Below, in pieces: positions 11,333 to 21,384 of a stretch of DNA of 64,000 nucleotides. The DNA is taken from positions 56,001-120,000 of the forward strand of contig JACEFZ010001337.1 of assembly GCA_014155875.1 (NCBI GenBank). The letters run 5' to 3'. Every line of letters begins with the position of its first letter. The stretch's first letter is position 1. Origin of the DNA: Cepaea nemoralis. Taxonomy: Eukaryota; Mollusca; Gastropoda; Stylommatophora; Helicidae. A program made the translations under genes and the position numbers. Under the pieces are notes generated by a model. It saw nothing but the letters and a program-made list of their open reading frames with translations. It was not told the origin of the DNA and ran no database searches.

Positions 11333-12277
11333 TGATTGATTGATTGATTGATTGATTTAGGAACCGACATCACAGCATTCGGGGCATTCCCATGAGCGCT
11401 CCTTCCCCATCCTCAGCAGCCAGCGAAGAGTTCCAACACCAATAGTTCCAGTAGCAATCTGATTATATGTCCGTCTCGCCTTTCCTCTGAGCGTCGAGCG
11501 TCGGCCAGATCCCCTCGTCACCCTTCGTTGCCTCATTTTGCCAGACTATGGTGATCCATTTGCTCCTCCGAGGTGTACACGTGCTCCCACAAGGCCGCAA
11601 CCACGTCTGCCTTGTCATGCATCAATACTCCACCAATTTTGCCGAGCCAGCCAATCTGTCCGCCTGTTCATTCCCCATAACACCGGCATGCCCCGGAGAA
11701 AAGATCCAGGTGATACTTGCCACCTGTGACCTCCGAAGCGAAGCACGCCACTCTGCACGAAGCCTGCCTGTCCTCACCCTCCTCAGCATGCTTTCTGAGT
11801 CAGTTACAATCTCGATGTGTATATGTATCGTGTTTTCTATCCAGCGGAAAGCTGGACTAACCGCTTCCAACTCCATTCTTAAGCTCGATGTTGTGGTATC
11901 ATACGCCAGGCTCTCCTGCACCAAACGTCGACCATTAGCTGTTGCTAAGAATCCCCAGGCACTTCTCCTACCTCTCAACACCGAACCATCTGTGTAGATA
12001 ATCACATCACCCGGGCGAGCATTATCCTGAATTAGTTGCTGGATTTCAACTTCCGTGGCCCCTGCTGGCCACTCCCTGCACTCCCGGCTCAATGTGATTA
12101 TAACTCTGCACAAGTCTGACTGCTCCGCTGGCACTCTGACCCACTCCTCTCCTCGCCTAATGTTCTCCAAGATGCACACCTGTCTGATCGTATCTTCCGC
12201 CTGAGCCATCCATGATTTCCCTCTTATCAGTCGCTGATCCTTAACTGCGTCCAGCGCCTCATGCAACAGGTGATCTA
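11333..12277 (-). mobile_element. LINE-R 3' half: RNase H domain and zinc-like tail
   Basis: A 222-codon open frame (11622-12290 minus) encodes an RNase H domain: IIYTDGS (residues 97-103, catalytic D101), RMELEAV (E140), IVTDSESM (D164), and FSPGHAGVMGNEQADRLAG (H201, D211). All four acidic catalytic residues are present. RNase H removes the RNA strand during reverse transcription. A frameshift near 11633 breaks the ORF; the other frame continues with MHDKADVVAALWEHVY. A further segment at 11355-11480 ends in WECPECCDVGS and a stop. The 3' end is followed by a four-base ATTG/CAAT tail at about 11333-11355. The reverse transcriptase is absent, so the copy is 5' truncated. Confidence 0.9.
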
Positions 12278-12985
12278 ATATAACAGACAATGATGTAATA
12301 CAGGAAACATGAACAAGTTATTCAAGCAAACACTTAACAAATAATGACAGAACTCAATTAATATACCCTAGAAAGTTACGCAAGGCTTCACGTGTTACCA
12401 CAAATTCATAGAAACTACGCAAAGAACAGAGACACATTACAATACAAGGACTGACGCCTAGAATGCAGTATATACTAGATTAGATAAATTACACCTCACT
12501 GTTTTCCAGTTGTGAATTTAAATGACTAAGACATAAACAATATATTGCACCATTTATTGCCTGGTATATTTAGGTGTATCTCGTGAAGTGCGTACTACAG
12601 AAAGAAGTTCAACATATACAGAAGTAGCGTTATGCTGCCTTTTAAAATACTGGGATAAGCAGAGTCGGCAACTATACACTCAGGTAAACCACAATTATGA
12701 AAACAAAAAGACATGATAGTCTCTTTAAAACTACCGTGGTTTCGTGTTTGTCACATAAAAGGATTCATTAGGCTACTGAAATATATGTTGAACGTGTTTC
12801 GGTATTATGTTCCTGATAAGATACGATACAGTAAAGTTTGTAAGGAAATACACTTTGCATTACATAAAATAAATAGCATAAACTACTTCACCGAAGAGAA
12901 TGGGGAAGCTAAGGCGACACGGCAAGCAAAGTCAAGAACCCTACGAATGCGTACTAAGGACTAGTCCTTATAAGGGCTACATCGG
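12278..12985. other. Residual satellite and unique AT-rich sequence
   Basis: The first 80 bp resume the AACATG/ACAGCA satellite words. The rest is non-repetitive, and an 83-codon open frame has no recognisable domain. Confidence 0.5.
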
Positions 12986-12987
12986 AA

Positions 12988-13107
12988 GAAAACGAACAAA
13001 TGAACGAACAAACGAACGAACGAACGAACGAACGAACAAACGAACGAACGAACGAACGAACGAACGAACGAACGAACGAACGAACGAACGAACGAACGAA
13101 CGAACAC
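12988..13107. repeat. (GAAC)n microsatellite
   Basis: About 120 bp of GAAC repeats with two GAACAAAC interruptions. It is open in several frames (NERT, RSFV), which explains the short open frames here. Confidence 0.95.
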
Positions 13108-13359
13108 ACTTTATTTTCAAAGGCTGAAGATTTGGGCACGCAGGATCATTTGACATTCTTCCCACCTGACCTCTGTGCTCTCATACATTATTCATTCATA
13201 CATCACTTATGAAACTAATCTTAGACAATAACAACAGCAGAACAATATGCATTATAACGCATGGAAAATGTGCAATAATCAATAAATACATGACTCACTG
13301 AAACTAATTGTTGACATGGCAATACCACAGTTAAGGGAATGCTTATTATATTAGTTGTC

Positions 13360-13605
13360 ATTTGAGATTATTATTATTATTTTTTTTTCTCTTTTCTGTT
13401 TTTTTGTAGTCTGTAATGAGATAGTGTTGAAATAGGTTGCGACTGTCTGTATAGGTTCTGGCGGTGTATTTGATTTTGTGTGGAAGATTGTTCCACAGTT
13501 GAGAGACAGAGTATGTTAAACTTGTTTTGTATAAGTCTATCCTAGGTTTAGGGACATGAAGTAAGTTTAATCGTTCGCTATGTCTTGTGACGTACAATGA
13601 GCCAT
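13360..13605 (-). mobile_element. LINE-K (CR1-like) C-terminal fragment
   Basis: The minus strand reads TRHSERLNLLHVPKPRIDLYK, then TSLTYSVSQLWNNLPHKIK and a stop. The combination of VP.PR, a hydrophobic-Y-S segment and LWN.LP is the usual C-terminal end of CR1/Jockey-group non-LTR polyproteins. A T-rich/ATT run at 13369-13395 is the 3' tail of the minus-oriented element. The frame is open for about 80 codons; the catalytic RT core is absent. Confidence 0.75.
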
Positions 13606-13885
13606 CACAGACAGAATGAAAAACAGCAAGAAGACAACACACATATAACCGCACCAGCTGACAATACAAGCAGCAAAGCTGCGGCAACAAAGAATACATT
13701 CATCGACACAGAAGTCAGCAAGACAACCGCAAAGACAAGTGACCGCAAATACATCCTAGGCAACCACATCCGGTTGAACGAGGTCAACATTTATTTGTTC
13801 TACATTGGAATGGGATGGAGCACCTTATCAGTTATCAATTTCAAACTTGATCCCTATCGACACCCCACCAGAGAAAACTAGTTAC
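13606..13885. other. Unique sequence, no feature supported
   Basis: A 94-codon plus-strand frame covers it, but its composition (K/T/N-rich) shows no recognisable domain. I do not call a gene. Confidence 0.4.
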
Positions 13886-13975
13886 GTGTGAGATGAAATG
13901 CGTGAGATGAAATGTGTGAGATGAAATGCGTGAGATGAAATGTGTGAGATGAAAAATATTAGATGAAATGTGTGT
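13886..13975. repeat. 14-bp tandem repeat, 6 copies
   Basis: Units of GTGTGAGATGAAAT or GCGTGAGATGAAAT. Confidence 0.9.
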
Positions 13976-14109
13976 GACAGACTGCTGGGGCTTCCCAAAG
14001 AGGCAGAGTGAAAAACTACAACACCAGAAATATGCATAACAGGCACAATATCAGGCCAGTCCTGATGTAAGACAGCCAATCATGGACAATTAGAAGACAT
14101 GTGCGGAAT

Positions 14110-14450
14110 TATCTGGAAGGTGCAGAGATGTCGTTTGATAGAAGAATGATGAGAACACCGTGGACGGATAGAAAGAACAATGAAAATGTTTTGAAAGAAG
14201 TGAACTGACACAGAGAACTGGTTACTGGCGTCAGTCAACAATCGCTGGGCATGACATGAGAAGGGAAGAGATGGAGTATGTCGTCACAACGGGAAAGTTG
14301 CCAGGGAATAGAGGCAGGAAGACACAAAGAGAGAAGATTCTGAGCAGTCTGGCATCATCACATGGAGGGACATCAGTATCAGAAATGATTGGCAGCACAA
14401 GAGACAGGAGACTTTGGACTGACATAATCACCAATGTCACATGATATGTA
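14110..14450 (+). mobile_element. LINE-A C-terminal fragment, second copy
   Basis: The plus strand reads EMSFDRRMMRTPWTDRKNN and ENVLKEVN, then in another frame a GHDMRREEMEYVVTTGKL block and SSLASSHGG, ending STRDRRLWTDIITN and a stop near 14440. It aligns with 3605-3900 and with the minus copy at 18.0-18.3 kb. Stops and frame changes show it is dead. Confidence 0.8.
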
Positions 14451-14705
14451 CTATGAGAAGATTGGCAGTACACGAGACAGAAGGATGTGGATAGACATGC
14501 TCCCCAAAGCCACACGGCATGGACTATAAGAAGATTGTCAGCACTCGAGACAGAAAGATGTAGACAGACATGATCGCCAACACCACGCGGCTTGGATTAT
14601 AAAAATATTAGCAGTACGTGAGACAGATGGCTGTGGGCAGGCATGATTGTGGGTAGGCATGATCACCATCGCCACACGGCATGGACTATAAGACAGATTG
14701 AATAG
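14375..14705 (+). repeat. 73-bp 3'-end repeats of LINE-A, second copy
   Basis: The ACTAT anchor lies at 14450 and 14523 with a diverged ATTAT at 14596, again 73 bp apart, and then at 14685. The extra 16 bp in the last step come from a short GGCAGGCATGATTGT duplication. The unit is the same as at 3.8-4.2 kb, including the last LINE codons in the first copy. Confidence 0.85.
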
Positions 14706-14709
14706 TTCG

Positions 14710-14795
14710 AGCACATTTTTTAAAAAATTCGCATATCCTTTACAGGACATCGCTGTCAACAGCAGCATCTTTCAGCTGTCATCTAGAAACAGCAA
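14710..14795 (-). mobile_element. SINE-X 3' fragment
   Basis: Contains GCATATCCTTTACAGGACAT and CGCTGTCAACAGCAGCATC, the reverse complement of the 3' end of SINE-X at 56.6-56.85 kb. A TTTTTTAAAAAAT run abuts the end. Confidence 0.65.
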
Positions 14796-14885
14796 ATAAA
14801 GTATTGAGGGAATGTTGTGAGAATGGGACTTGATCAACTACAGATATGGGGATAGAAGAAAACAAAGATCTAGATAAAGCCAGAG

Positions 14886-14925
14886 ATTGATTGATTGATT
14901 GATTGATTTAGGAACCGACATCACA
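14886..14925 (-). mobile_element. 40-bp 3' stub of LINE-R
   Basis: An ATTG run followed by ATTTAGGAACCGACATCACA is identical in order to the 3' end of LINE-R at 11336-11374. Only about 25 bp of element plus the tail remain, then a short GA microsatellite. This is an extremely 5'-truncated copy. Confidence 0.7.
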
Positions 14926-14989
14926 GAGAGAGAGAAAGATCTAGAAAGTCACGGACAAATATCGTCGGTACTCTAACCTAACACGGTAT

Positions 14990-15105
14990 AGGGTAATATA
15001 TCAACACATCTGGGCTATAGTTACCGATCGGGATTCGAACCTGTCACCTGCAAATGACGACGGCGCCTCGGTGCAAAAACAAGTGTACTTCGACGCATGA
15101 CTACT
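14990..15105 (-). mobile_element. tRNA-derived SINE-like element, left arm of an inverted pair
   Basis: On the minus strand ATGCGTCGAAGTAC is followed by GGTGACAGGTTCGAATCCCG, a near-perfect B box. It is the inverted partner of the plus-strand copy at 15112-15215. Confidence 0.65.
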
Positions 15106-15111
15106 AGGGGT

Positions 15112-15215
15112 GTGTAGGTGGCCATGCGTCGAAGTACCCTTGCTCCTGCAGCGATGCGCTGTCGACATTTGAAGGTGACAGGTTCGAATCCCGGTCGGTG
15201 ATTACAGCTTTCAAT
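15112..15215 (+). mobile_element. tRNA-derived SINE-like element, right arm of an inverted pair
   Basis: GGTGGCCATGCGTCGAAGTA provides a weak A box, and GGTGACAGGTTCGAATCCCG contains the B box. No anticodon-arm or acceptor-stem pairing is evident, so I prefer a SINE head to a tRNA gene. Confidence 0.65.
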
Positions 15216-15344
15216 GATTATGTTGTCTAGTGCGTCCTCTTGTCTCTACTTTCTACTTCTAAGAGTGTCAAACAATACGTGTGTGTTTATTTATGAATTG
15301 TAACGAAAGATTAGCCAATACTATGGGTACGCCGTTTATAGCTC

Positions 15345-15830
15345 CGTCAATTCCTGGCCATTTCGTCTTGTTTAGGACACCCATTGCCTATTCCATTTCT
15401 TCTTGTTTAGGACACCCATTGCCTATTCCATTTCTTCTTGTTTAGGACACCCATTGCCTATTCCATTTCTTCTTGTTTAGGACACCCATTGCCTATTCCA
15501 TTTCTTCTTGTTTAGGACACCCATTGCCTATTCCATTTCTTCTTGTTTAGGACACCCATTGCCTATTCCATTTCTTCTTGTTTAGGACATGCATTGCCCA
15601 TGATATTGCCATCACATGTTCCAGTGCTACGCCTGTATTATTATGATGTGTCTATTGCTCTTTGATTGCAAGTTTCTGTTCTGTTGTGATATCAATGTCA
15701 TTTGTACTAGGATAGTACTCCATCAGCGTATTGGCATATTTTCCCTCCGTAAGCATGGCGTGTCCTTGTTTGATTGTTTTTCGTTTGTTACTGGGTCCTT
15801 CATTGTTCACGGCTTCCACTAGATTCACAT
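15345..15830 (-). mobile_element. LINE-J fragment (region between endonuclease and RT)
   Basis: The right part (about 15600-15825) aligns with 42050-42300, the LINE-J copy at 40.7-43 kb. Shared landmarks are ATGATGTGTCT against ACGATGTGTCT, TTTGATTGC, TTCTGTTCTGT, and GGGTCCTTCATTGTTCA in the same order. The left part is a 35-bp array made from the same element. Confidence 0.75.
15363..15600. repeat. 35-bp tandem repeat inside LINE-J, about 6.5 copies
   Basis: The unit contains ACACCCATTGCCTATTCCAT followed by TTCTTCTTGTTTAGG, 35 bp. The single-copy equivalent in LINE-J at about 42035-42070 reads ATTCATTGCCTGTTCCATTT, so the array expanded an element-internal segment. Confidence 0.85.
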
Positions 15831-15929
15831 CGACACCCGGTCAACAAACGTCCAAAACAACATTACGGACGAACGAAGAAGCAGAAAGTTCAGCTATTCT
15901 GTCTGTTTCCCCTTCAACAAACGCTTCTT

Positions 15930-16195
15930 GTTTGATGTAATGTTATAGTACATTTGACTGAGATGACTTTGAGCGAGACCTAAACCACTCGCTCAGTCAA
16001 ATAAAGCTAGGAGACAGTGCCACATGTGAATGTGGAACTTGTGACATGACAGTCCACATCTGCTGCAGGAGTAGAACAGCGACAATTAATTTGGATCCGC
16101 TCCACATGAGGACAAACTGTGTGGAGCGGCCAACCAGCCCAAGTTGACGACTGCTTTCATTTAAATATATCTGATGGGGTACGAATAAGGAGGGA
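15930..16195 (+). mobile_element. Possible LINE C-terminal fragment (cysteine motif)
   Basis: A plus-strand frame reads LGDSATCECGTCDMTVHICC, resembling the C-terminal CxCG...H...C segment after RNase H in Jockey/I-group LINEs. Only about 60 codons are seen and the match rests on this motif. Confidence 0.4.
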
Positions 16196-16197
16196 TG

Positions 16198-16560
16198 AGT
16201 TGAGTGGAGCCTAGAACCAGCATCACAGCACTCGGGGCATTCCCATATCCGCTCCACTCTCATATTCACCAACCAGCGATGAGTCCCAAAACTAATGTTA
16301 CCAGTTGCTGTGTGTATATGTGTCCGCTGAGCCCTTCCTTGAAGCATGAGATTGGGCCAGATCTTCGGTCACTCCCTGCAGCACCATTCTCTCCAGGCCA
16401 TGGCGGTTCATCTGTTCTTAAACACCATAAACATGATCCCAAAGGGCCCTGACCACATCCGCCTTATCATACACCAATACCGCACACAGAGGTGCAGACC
16501 CCGCCCGCTTGTTTCCCAGCACACCAGCATGCTCTGGAACCTGTACATGTCTATAACATA
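16198..16560 (-). mobile_element. LINE-R 3' fragment, second copy
   Basis: The minus strand reads RAQRTHIHTATGNISFGTHR, then WLVNMRVERIWECPECCDAGS, matching the WECPECCDVGS terminus of LINE-R at 11.36 kb. Sequence further into the element (16350-16560) also aligns with 11530-11710. It has no tail repeat and its RNase H core is missing. Confidence 0.8.
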
Positions 16561-16654
16561 CCACGAGTTCACCAGAACACGGACGCTATAGACCACAAGT
16601 ATCACACACAAGTACCACACACAAGGGTTGAATGGGCTGTTCTTGTGTTAAACA

Positions 16655-17530
16655 TAGACATGACAGAATATAGCAGCAATTGTCAGAGAATACAGCAGCA
16701 ACTGTCAGAGAATATAGCAGCAACTGTCAGAGAGTATAGCAGCAACTGTCAGAGAATATAGCAGCAACTGTCAGAGAATATAGCAGCAACTGTCAGAGAA
16801 TATAGCAGCAACTGTCAGAGAATATAGCAGTAACTGTCAGAGAATATAGCAGCAACTGTCAGAGAATATAGCAGCAACTGTCAGAGAATATAGCAGCAAC
16901 TGTCAGAGAATATAGCAGCAACTGTCAGAGAATATAGCAGCAACTGTCAGAGAATATAGCAGCAACTGTCAGAGAATATAGCAGCAACTGTCAGAGAATA
17001 TAGCAGCAACTGTCAGAGAATATAACAGCAACTGTCAGAGAATATAGCAGCAACTGTCAGAGAATATAGCAGCAACTGTCAGAGAATATAGCAGCAACTG
17101 TTAAAGAATATAGCAGCAACTGTCAGAGAATATAGCAGCAACTGTCGGAGAGTATAGCAGCAACTGTCAGAGAATATAGCAGCAACTGTCAGAGAATATA
17201 GCAGCAACTGTCAGAGAATATAGCAGCAACTGTCAGAGAATATAGCAGCAACTGTCAGAGAATATAGCAGCAACTGTCAAAGAATATAGCAGCAACTGTC
17301 AGAGAATATAGCAGCAACTGTCAAAGAATATAGCAGCAACTGTCAGAGAATATAGCAGCAACTGTCAGAGAATATAGCAGCAACTGTCAGAGAATATAGC
17401 AGTAACTGTCAGAGAGTATAGCAGCAACTGCCAGAGAATATAGCAGCAACTGTCAGAGAATATAGCAGCAACTGTCAGATAATATAGCAGCAACTGTCAG
17501 AGAATATAGCAGCAACTGTCAGAGAATATA
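16655..17530. repeat. 20-bp tandem repeat, about 43 copies
   Basis: The unit AGAATATAGCAGCAACTGTC repeats almost without change for nearly 900 bp, which points to recent homogenisation. It grades into the related ATAGCAAGAACT satellite on the right. Confidence 0.97.
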
Positions 17531-17930
17531 GCAAGAACTACGCCACTGTGTATAGCAAGAACTACGTCAGTGAATATGACACGATCTACATAATTGAATA
17601 TAGCAAAAACTAAGTTATTGAATATAACAAGAACTACATTATTGAGGAAGCAAGAACTATAGTTATAGTTTGTTGCATATTCTTTACAGGACGTCGCAGT
17701 CAACACCAACATTTCTTTTTGCTATTGTGATCTCTTGAGAAGTTTACGTTCTGTAGTATAGCAAGAACTACGTCATTGAATATAGCTAGAAGTACGTTTT
17801 TCTATATAACAAGAACTACGTTATTGAATGTAGCAAGAACTACCTTACTGAATATAGCAAGAATTATGTTACAGAATTTAGCAAGACTATCTCAGAGAAT
17901 ATATCAAGAATTAACACACAGAAGATCCAT
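17531..17930. repeat. 'atagcaagaact' satellite, degenerate
   Basis: Units of roughly 25-30 bp built on ATAGCAAGAACTACGT and TATTGAAT. They are interrupted at about 17680-17755 by a minus-strand SINE-X fragment (CATATTCTTTACAGGACGTC). The family recurs at 19.0-19.3, 21.0-21.2 and 25.0-25.4 kb. Confidence 0.8.
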
Positions 17931-17931
17931 C

Positions 17932-19017
17932 CATCCATCATGTGCCATGCCGGTAAGCGTGGGCGGTCATGTTCTGCCATCTCACTCGATCACCAGAGTC
18001 GTGGATCAGCTGCGTGTTTCTGTCTCGACCATGCCACGTGACCAAGCCATCCAGGTATTTACTTCTCGGTCTTCCCCCTGGTCTCTTCCCTTCGATCTTG
18101 CCAGTTGTCACCAAGTTCTCCAATTCATTTATTCTCATAACATGCCCACAAAATGTTGACTGTCTACGTCTAATGACTCTAATCAGTTTACGATCTTCAT
18201 TTGTTTCTTGAAGGACTTGTTCGTTGGTTTTTCTATCTGTCCATGGTATTCTTTGCATTTTCCTCAGAAACCACATTTCCACAGCCATTAGCTGTTTTTC
18301 AGCTTCACTGCTTATTATCCACGCTTCACTTCCATACAAAAGTATAGGTTCTATGTAGCATCTCAACACTCTTTTTCTCGTTTCAATTGATATCTTTTTA
18401 TTGGTCAGTATGCTTTTCATCTTGCAAAAGGCTACCTTCGCAATGGCAATTCTTGTTCTAATCTCTTCAAGGCATCTCCCATCAGATGTTATGACTGTGC
18501 CGAGATAACAGTATCGATTCACTTGTTTAAGACTATGCCCATCGACTCGTATATCACATTGTGATATTTCCTTCTTCCTAGTGACGACCATAATCTGTCT
18601 TCTTAATATTCAGTTCTAACCCTAGTTGGTCACTGTGTGCAACAACCGCATCTACTCAATTTTGCAGGCCCTGTTCATTGTCTGCAATCAAGACTTTATC
18701 ATCTACATATCTAATGTGATTGATGTATCGTCCCGCCCACCCCCGGCACACCCCCCCCCCCCAATGTTGATTCCTTCCATATCTTCTATATTTCTATATA
18801 TATTTTCACTGTACAGGGAAAAAAGATCTGGAGACATTACACATCCCTGTCTCACGCCTCTTTTAATAGGCTGACATTGACCTACATCGTTATCAATTCT
18901 GATGGCAGATTGTTGTTTCCAATATATGTTTTTTACAAGTCTAAGGTCTTTTCCATCAATTTGTAGATCTTCAAGCATCCTTATAATGTCGACATGTCTC
19001 ACTTTATCGAAAGCCTT
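17932..19017 (-). mobile_element. LINE-A: RT core, motif C and C-terminus
   Basis: Minus strand, 5' to 3' in the element: FIDYTKAFDKVRH (RT motif A, near 19000), KDLRLVKNIYW, IKRGVRQGCVMSPDLF (motif B), then in a second frame INHIRYVDDKVLIAD (motif C, catalytic YVDD, near 18700). A 217-codon open frame follows (17938-18591) with YLGTVITSDGRC, LRCYIEPILLYGSEAW, RIPWTDRKTNE, GHVM, GKIEGKRPGGRPR and LVTWHGRD. A GATG-type tail (17930-17942) ends the element. The frame change before YVDD and a GC-rich insertion at 18740 indicate decay. Confidence 0.92.
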
Positions 19018-19315
19018 TGTGTAGTCAATAAAGCAATGATATAGATAGCAATAATAATTTGATAGAGTATGGTAAGATCTGTGTCAGAAAATATAGCAAT
19101 AACGATGTCATAGAATGTTGTAAGATCTGTGTCAGAAAATATAGCAATAACGATGTCATAGAATGTTGTAAGATCTGTGCCAGAAAATATAGCAATGACT
19201 ACGTGATAAGCCACGTATGCGGCACAATTTGACAGAACTATTTCATAGAATACAGTAAGAAGTATTTGACAAAATATAGCAGTACCCATGTGATAGTCAA
19301 GGCGAACAGAGATCT
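19018..19315. repeat. Satellite block inside LINE-A
   Basis: Two to three units of about 60 bp containing ATAGCAATAACGATGTCATA and GAATGTTGTAAGATCTGTG, related to the 'atagcaagaact' family. It lies between the YGFMEGKGT and FIDYTKAFDKV blocks of the LINE-A RT, which are about 30 codons apart in intact elements. Confidence 0.8.
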
Positions 19316-19572
19316 GAAAGTCGTGTTTTGGGGATCCACAGAGTAAACGAAATGGGGGAGACCGAAAAACAGAAGGGGAGGAAAAGAAGAGACAAACGTG
19401 AATATGTGGAAGACATGGAAGGAGGCGTGCGATTCAAAAAGACAGGACGGTTTGGGGTCAGTTACTTAAAAAAGTCGCTTAAAAGTCGACAGGATCGACT
19501 TCATTGCACCAGATTTATCCCATATGGCTCAGTTTCTTTCCGCAGCACGGAAAGCGTCGCACAAAGCTGTTT
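19316..19572. other. Unique segment inside LINE-A, unrecognised
   Basis: Non-repetitive, lying between the satellite block and resumed LINE-A sequence. A short plus-strand frame has no recognisable domain. Confidence 0.45.
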
Positions 19573-20389
19573 GTACCCTTTCCTTCCATAAAACCGTACT
19601 GTTCTTCACTAATTTCCATTTTTATTTTCTTTCTTGTTCTTCTCATTATAATTCTGAGTAGAAGCTTAGTGACATGGTTTATGAGGTTAATTGTACGAAA
19701 TCTTCACATTCAATTGCTCCTGGCCTCTTTGGTATTGCAATAAATACAGATTTTACCATATCGCTCGGTAAATATCCACTGTTGTAAATATCATTTAGCA
19801 TTTTGGTTAATATATCTACTCCAAATTCTCCCAATACTTTTAATTCTTCTACTGCGATTTCATCTGGCCCAGCTGTTTTTCCTTTCTTCATATGTTTCAT
19901 AGCGTCAGCGACTTCTTCTTTTAGAACAGGTGGGCCTTCTAAGTTACTTTCTTCTGTTAATTCTTCCCTTTCTCCATTATATAATTCTCTTATATACTCA
20001 TTCCACCTCTTCATTATAGCACCTTCCTCCAATAATATATTTCCTGTTTTTGATTTCAAACACCCTGTATTTATTGTTATTTTCTTCCTGTGAGCTCACT
20101 GATTTGTCTGTGCATACTTTTTTGATCTTTAATGGAATTTAATTCAATTTGCATTGCTCGTTTAACCAACTTTCTTTTGCCTTCACACATTTATCTCTTA
20201 TTTCTTTATTTATCTTAGCATACTCATGTTTGTAATTTTTATTGTTTCCTTTTGTCCATCAGCATAGATATTTCTTCATTCATCCCTTTTTCTTAGCTTT
20301 TTGGATTCTCTCCGGTAATATTTCTTTACTAGTTTGATGAATGGAGTCCCTTAACATTTCCCATTGATCATTTATACTCTGTATTTTAG
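19573..20389 (-). mobile_element. LINE-A: linker and N-terminal RT region
   Basis: Minus strand: HRQISELTGRK, then a 127-codon frame (19679-20059) with TGNILLEEGAIMKRWNEYI and ELYNGEREE, MKKGKTAGPDEIAVEELK and LPSDMVKSVFIAIPK. These are the fingers-region landmarks of the RT. After a frameshift near 19700 it continues with RTISLINHVTKLLLRI and EEQYGFMEGKGTNS, where it stops abruptly at the internal insertion. Confidence 0.9.
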
Positions 20390-20990
20390 CTATTGCATTG
20401 TACCTATTTTCACAGTCACTCTGTATTGTTCTTGAATTTCTTTATCTACTTTCAGAACCTCTTTATTAAGTCTCAGGTTCTTAACCATTTTTCCCCCTCT
20501 CTTTAATCTTACTTTTATTTGTCCACATAGTGGTACATGATCACTATTACCGTCAGCACCAGGTATTGTCTTTACATTAATTAATGCATTTCTAAATATT
20601 TTATTAATAAGTATGTAGTCAATTTGGTTGCGTATTTTCATATCAGGGTTATTCCATGTGTATAGTCGTCTTTTATGGTGTTTAAACCATGTGTTTCCAA
20701 TTATCATATCATTAATATTTGCCCATTCTATTAGTTTCTCTCCTCGTTCATTTCTTGTACCTAAACCGTAATTCCCCACTATATCCTCTATTTTTCCCTT
20801 TCCTACTTTTGCATTAAAATCTCCCAGCATTATTTTTATTTCTTGTGATCCAATTTGAGCTATTGCCATTTCTATTTCATCGTAAATGTGTTGTATTTCT
20901 TCTTCACTACTGCTTGTTGTTGGTGAATATACTTGTATAATATTTATATCTATTGGTTTGCCTTTGATTTTGACCATTATGATAAAATAT
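20390..20990 (-). mobile_element. LINE-A: APE-type endonuclease domain, 5' truncated
   Basis: A 201-codon minus frame is the C-terminal two thirds of an apurinic-like endonuclease, which nicks target DNA to prime reverse transcription. Landmarks are IQVYSPT (residues 20-26), IMLGDFNAKVG (55-65), YTWNN (112-116), QIDYI (124-128) and NSDHVPL (150-156), which holds the catalytic Asp-His. The N-terminal strand with the metal-binding Glu is missing, because the element ends at about 20990 directly against satellite. This piece is uninterrupted, unlike the RT. Confidence 0.92.
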
Positions 20991-21240
20991 AGCAAGATCG
21001 AATTGATAAGTTACAGCCACAACTATCTCATATAATATAGCTAGAACTGTTTGCTGAAATATAGCGAGAACGAATTGATAAGTTACAGCCACAACTAGCT
21101 CATATAATGTAGCTAGAACTATCTGACTGATAACATATAGCAAGAACGATTTGATAAGTTATAGCCACAAATAGCTCGTAAAATATAGCTAGAAATGTCT
21201 GATAAAATATAAGAACTATCTTTGAGAAAGCAATGGTAAA
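20991..21240. repeat. 72-bp satellite, about 3 copies
   Basis: Units contain GATAAGTTACAGCCACAACT and ATATAGCTAGAACTGTTTG, spaced 70-75 bp. It belongs to the 'atagcaagaact' family. Confidence 0.8.
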
Positions 21241-21384
21241 CTACTGAACATAAAACTTTCTACTCAGTCAACGCAACCTGGGGTGAGGTTATCACAGGTC
21301 CTGCAAAGAAAATGTATTTAAAAAGAAAATCATATAATATACCCAGAACTGTGTGATGAAATATTTGATTATGTAAATGTTTGA

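Noticed and set aside
11622..12290. Host ribonuclease H gene
   Set aside because: The domain is followed by a WECPECC tail and a four-base repeat 3' end shared with other copies, so it belongs to a LINE.
15112..15215. tRNA genes (also 4385-4505 and 58173-58290)
   Set aside because: They have good B boxes but no convincing acceptor stem or anticodon arm, and two lie as an inverted dispersed pair. SINE heads are more likely.
18703..20060. Retron or diversity-generating reverse transcriptase
   Set aside because: Order and motifs (APE endonuclease, YGF.EGKGT, GVRQGC, YVDD, C-terminal GRPR) are those of a non-LTR LINE.
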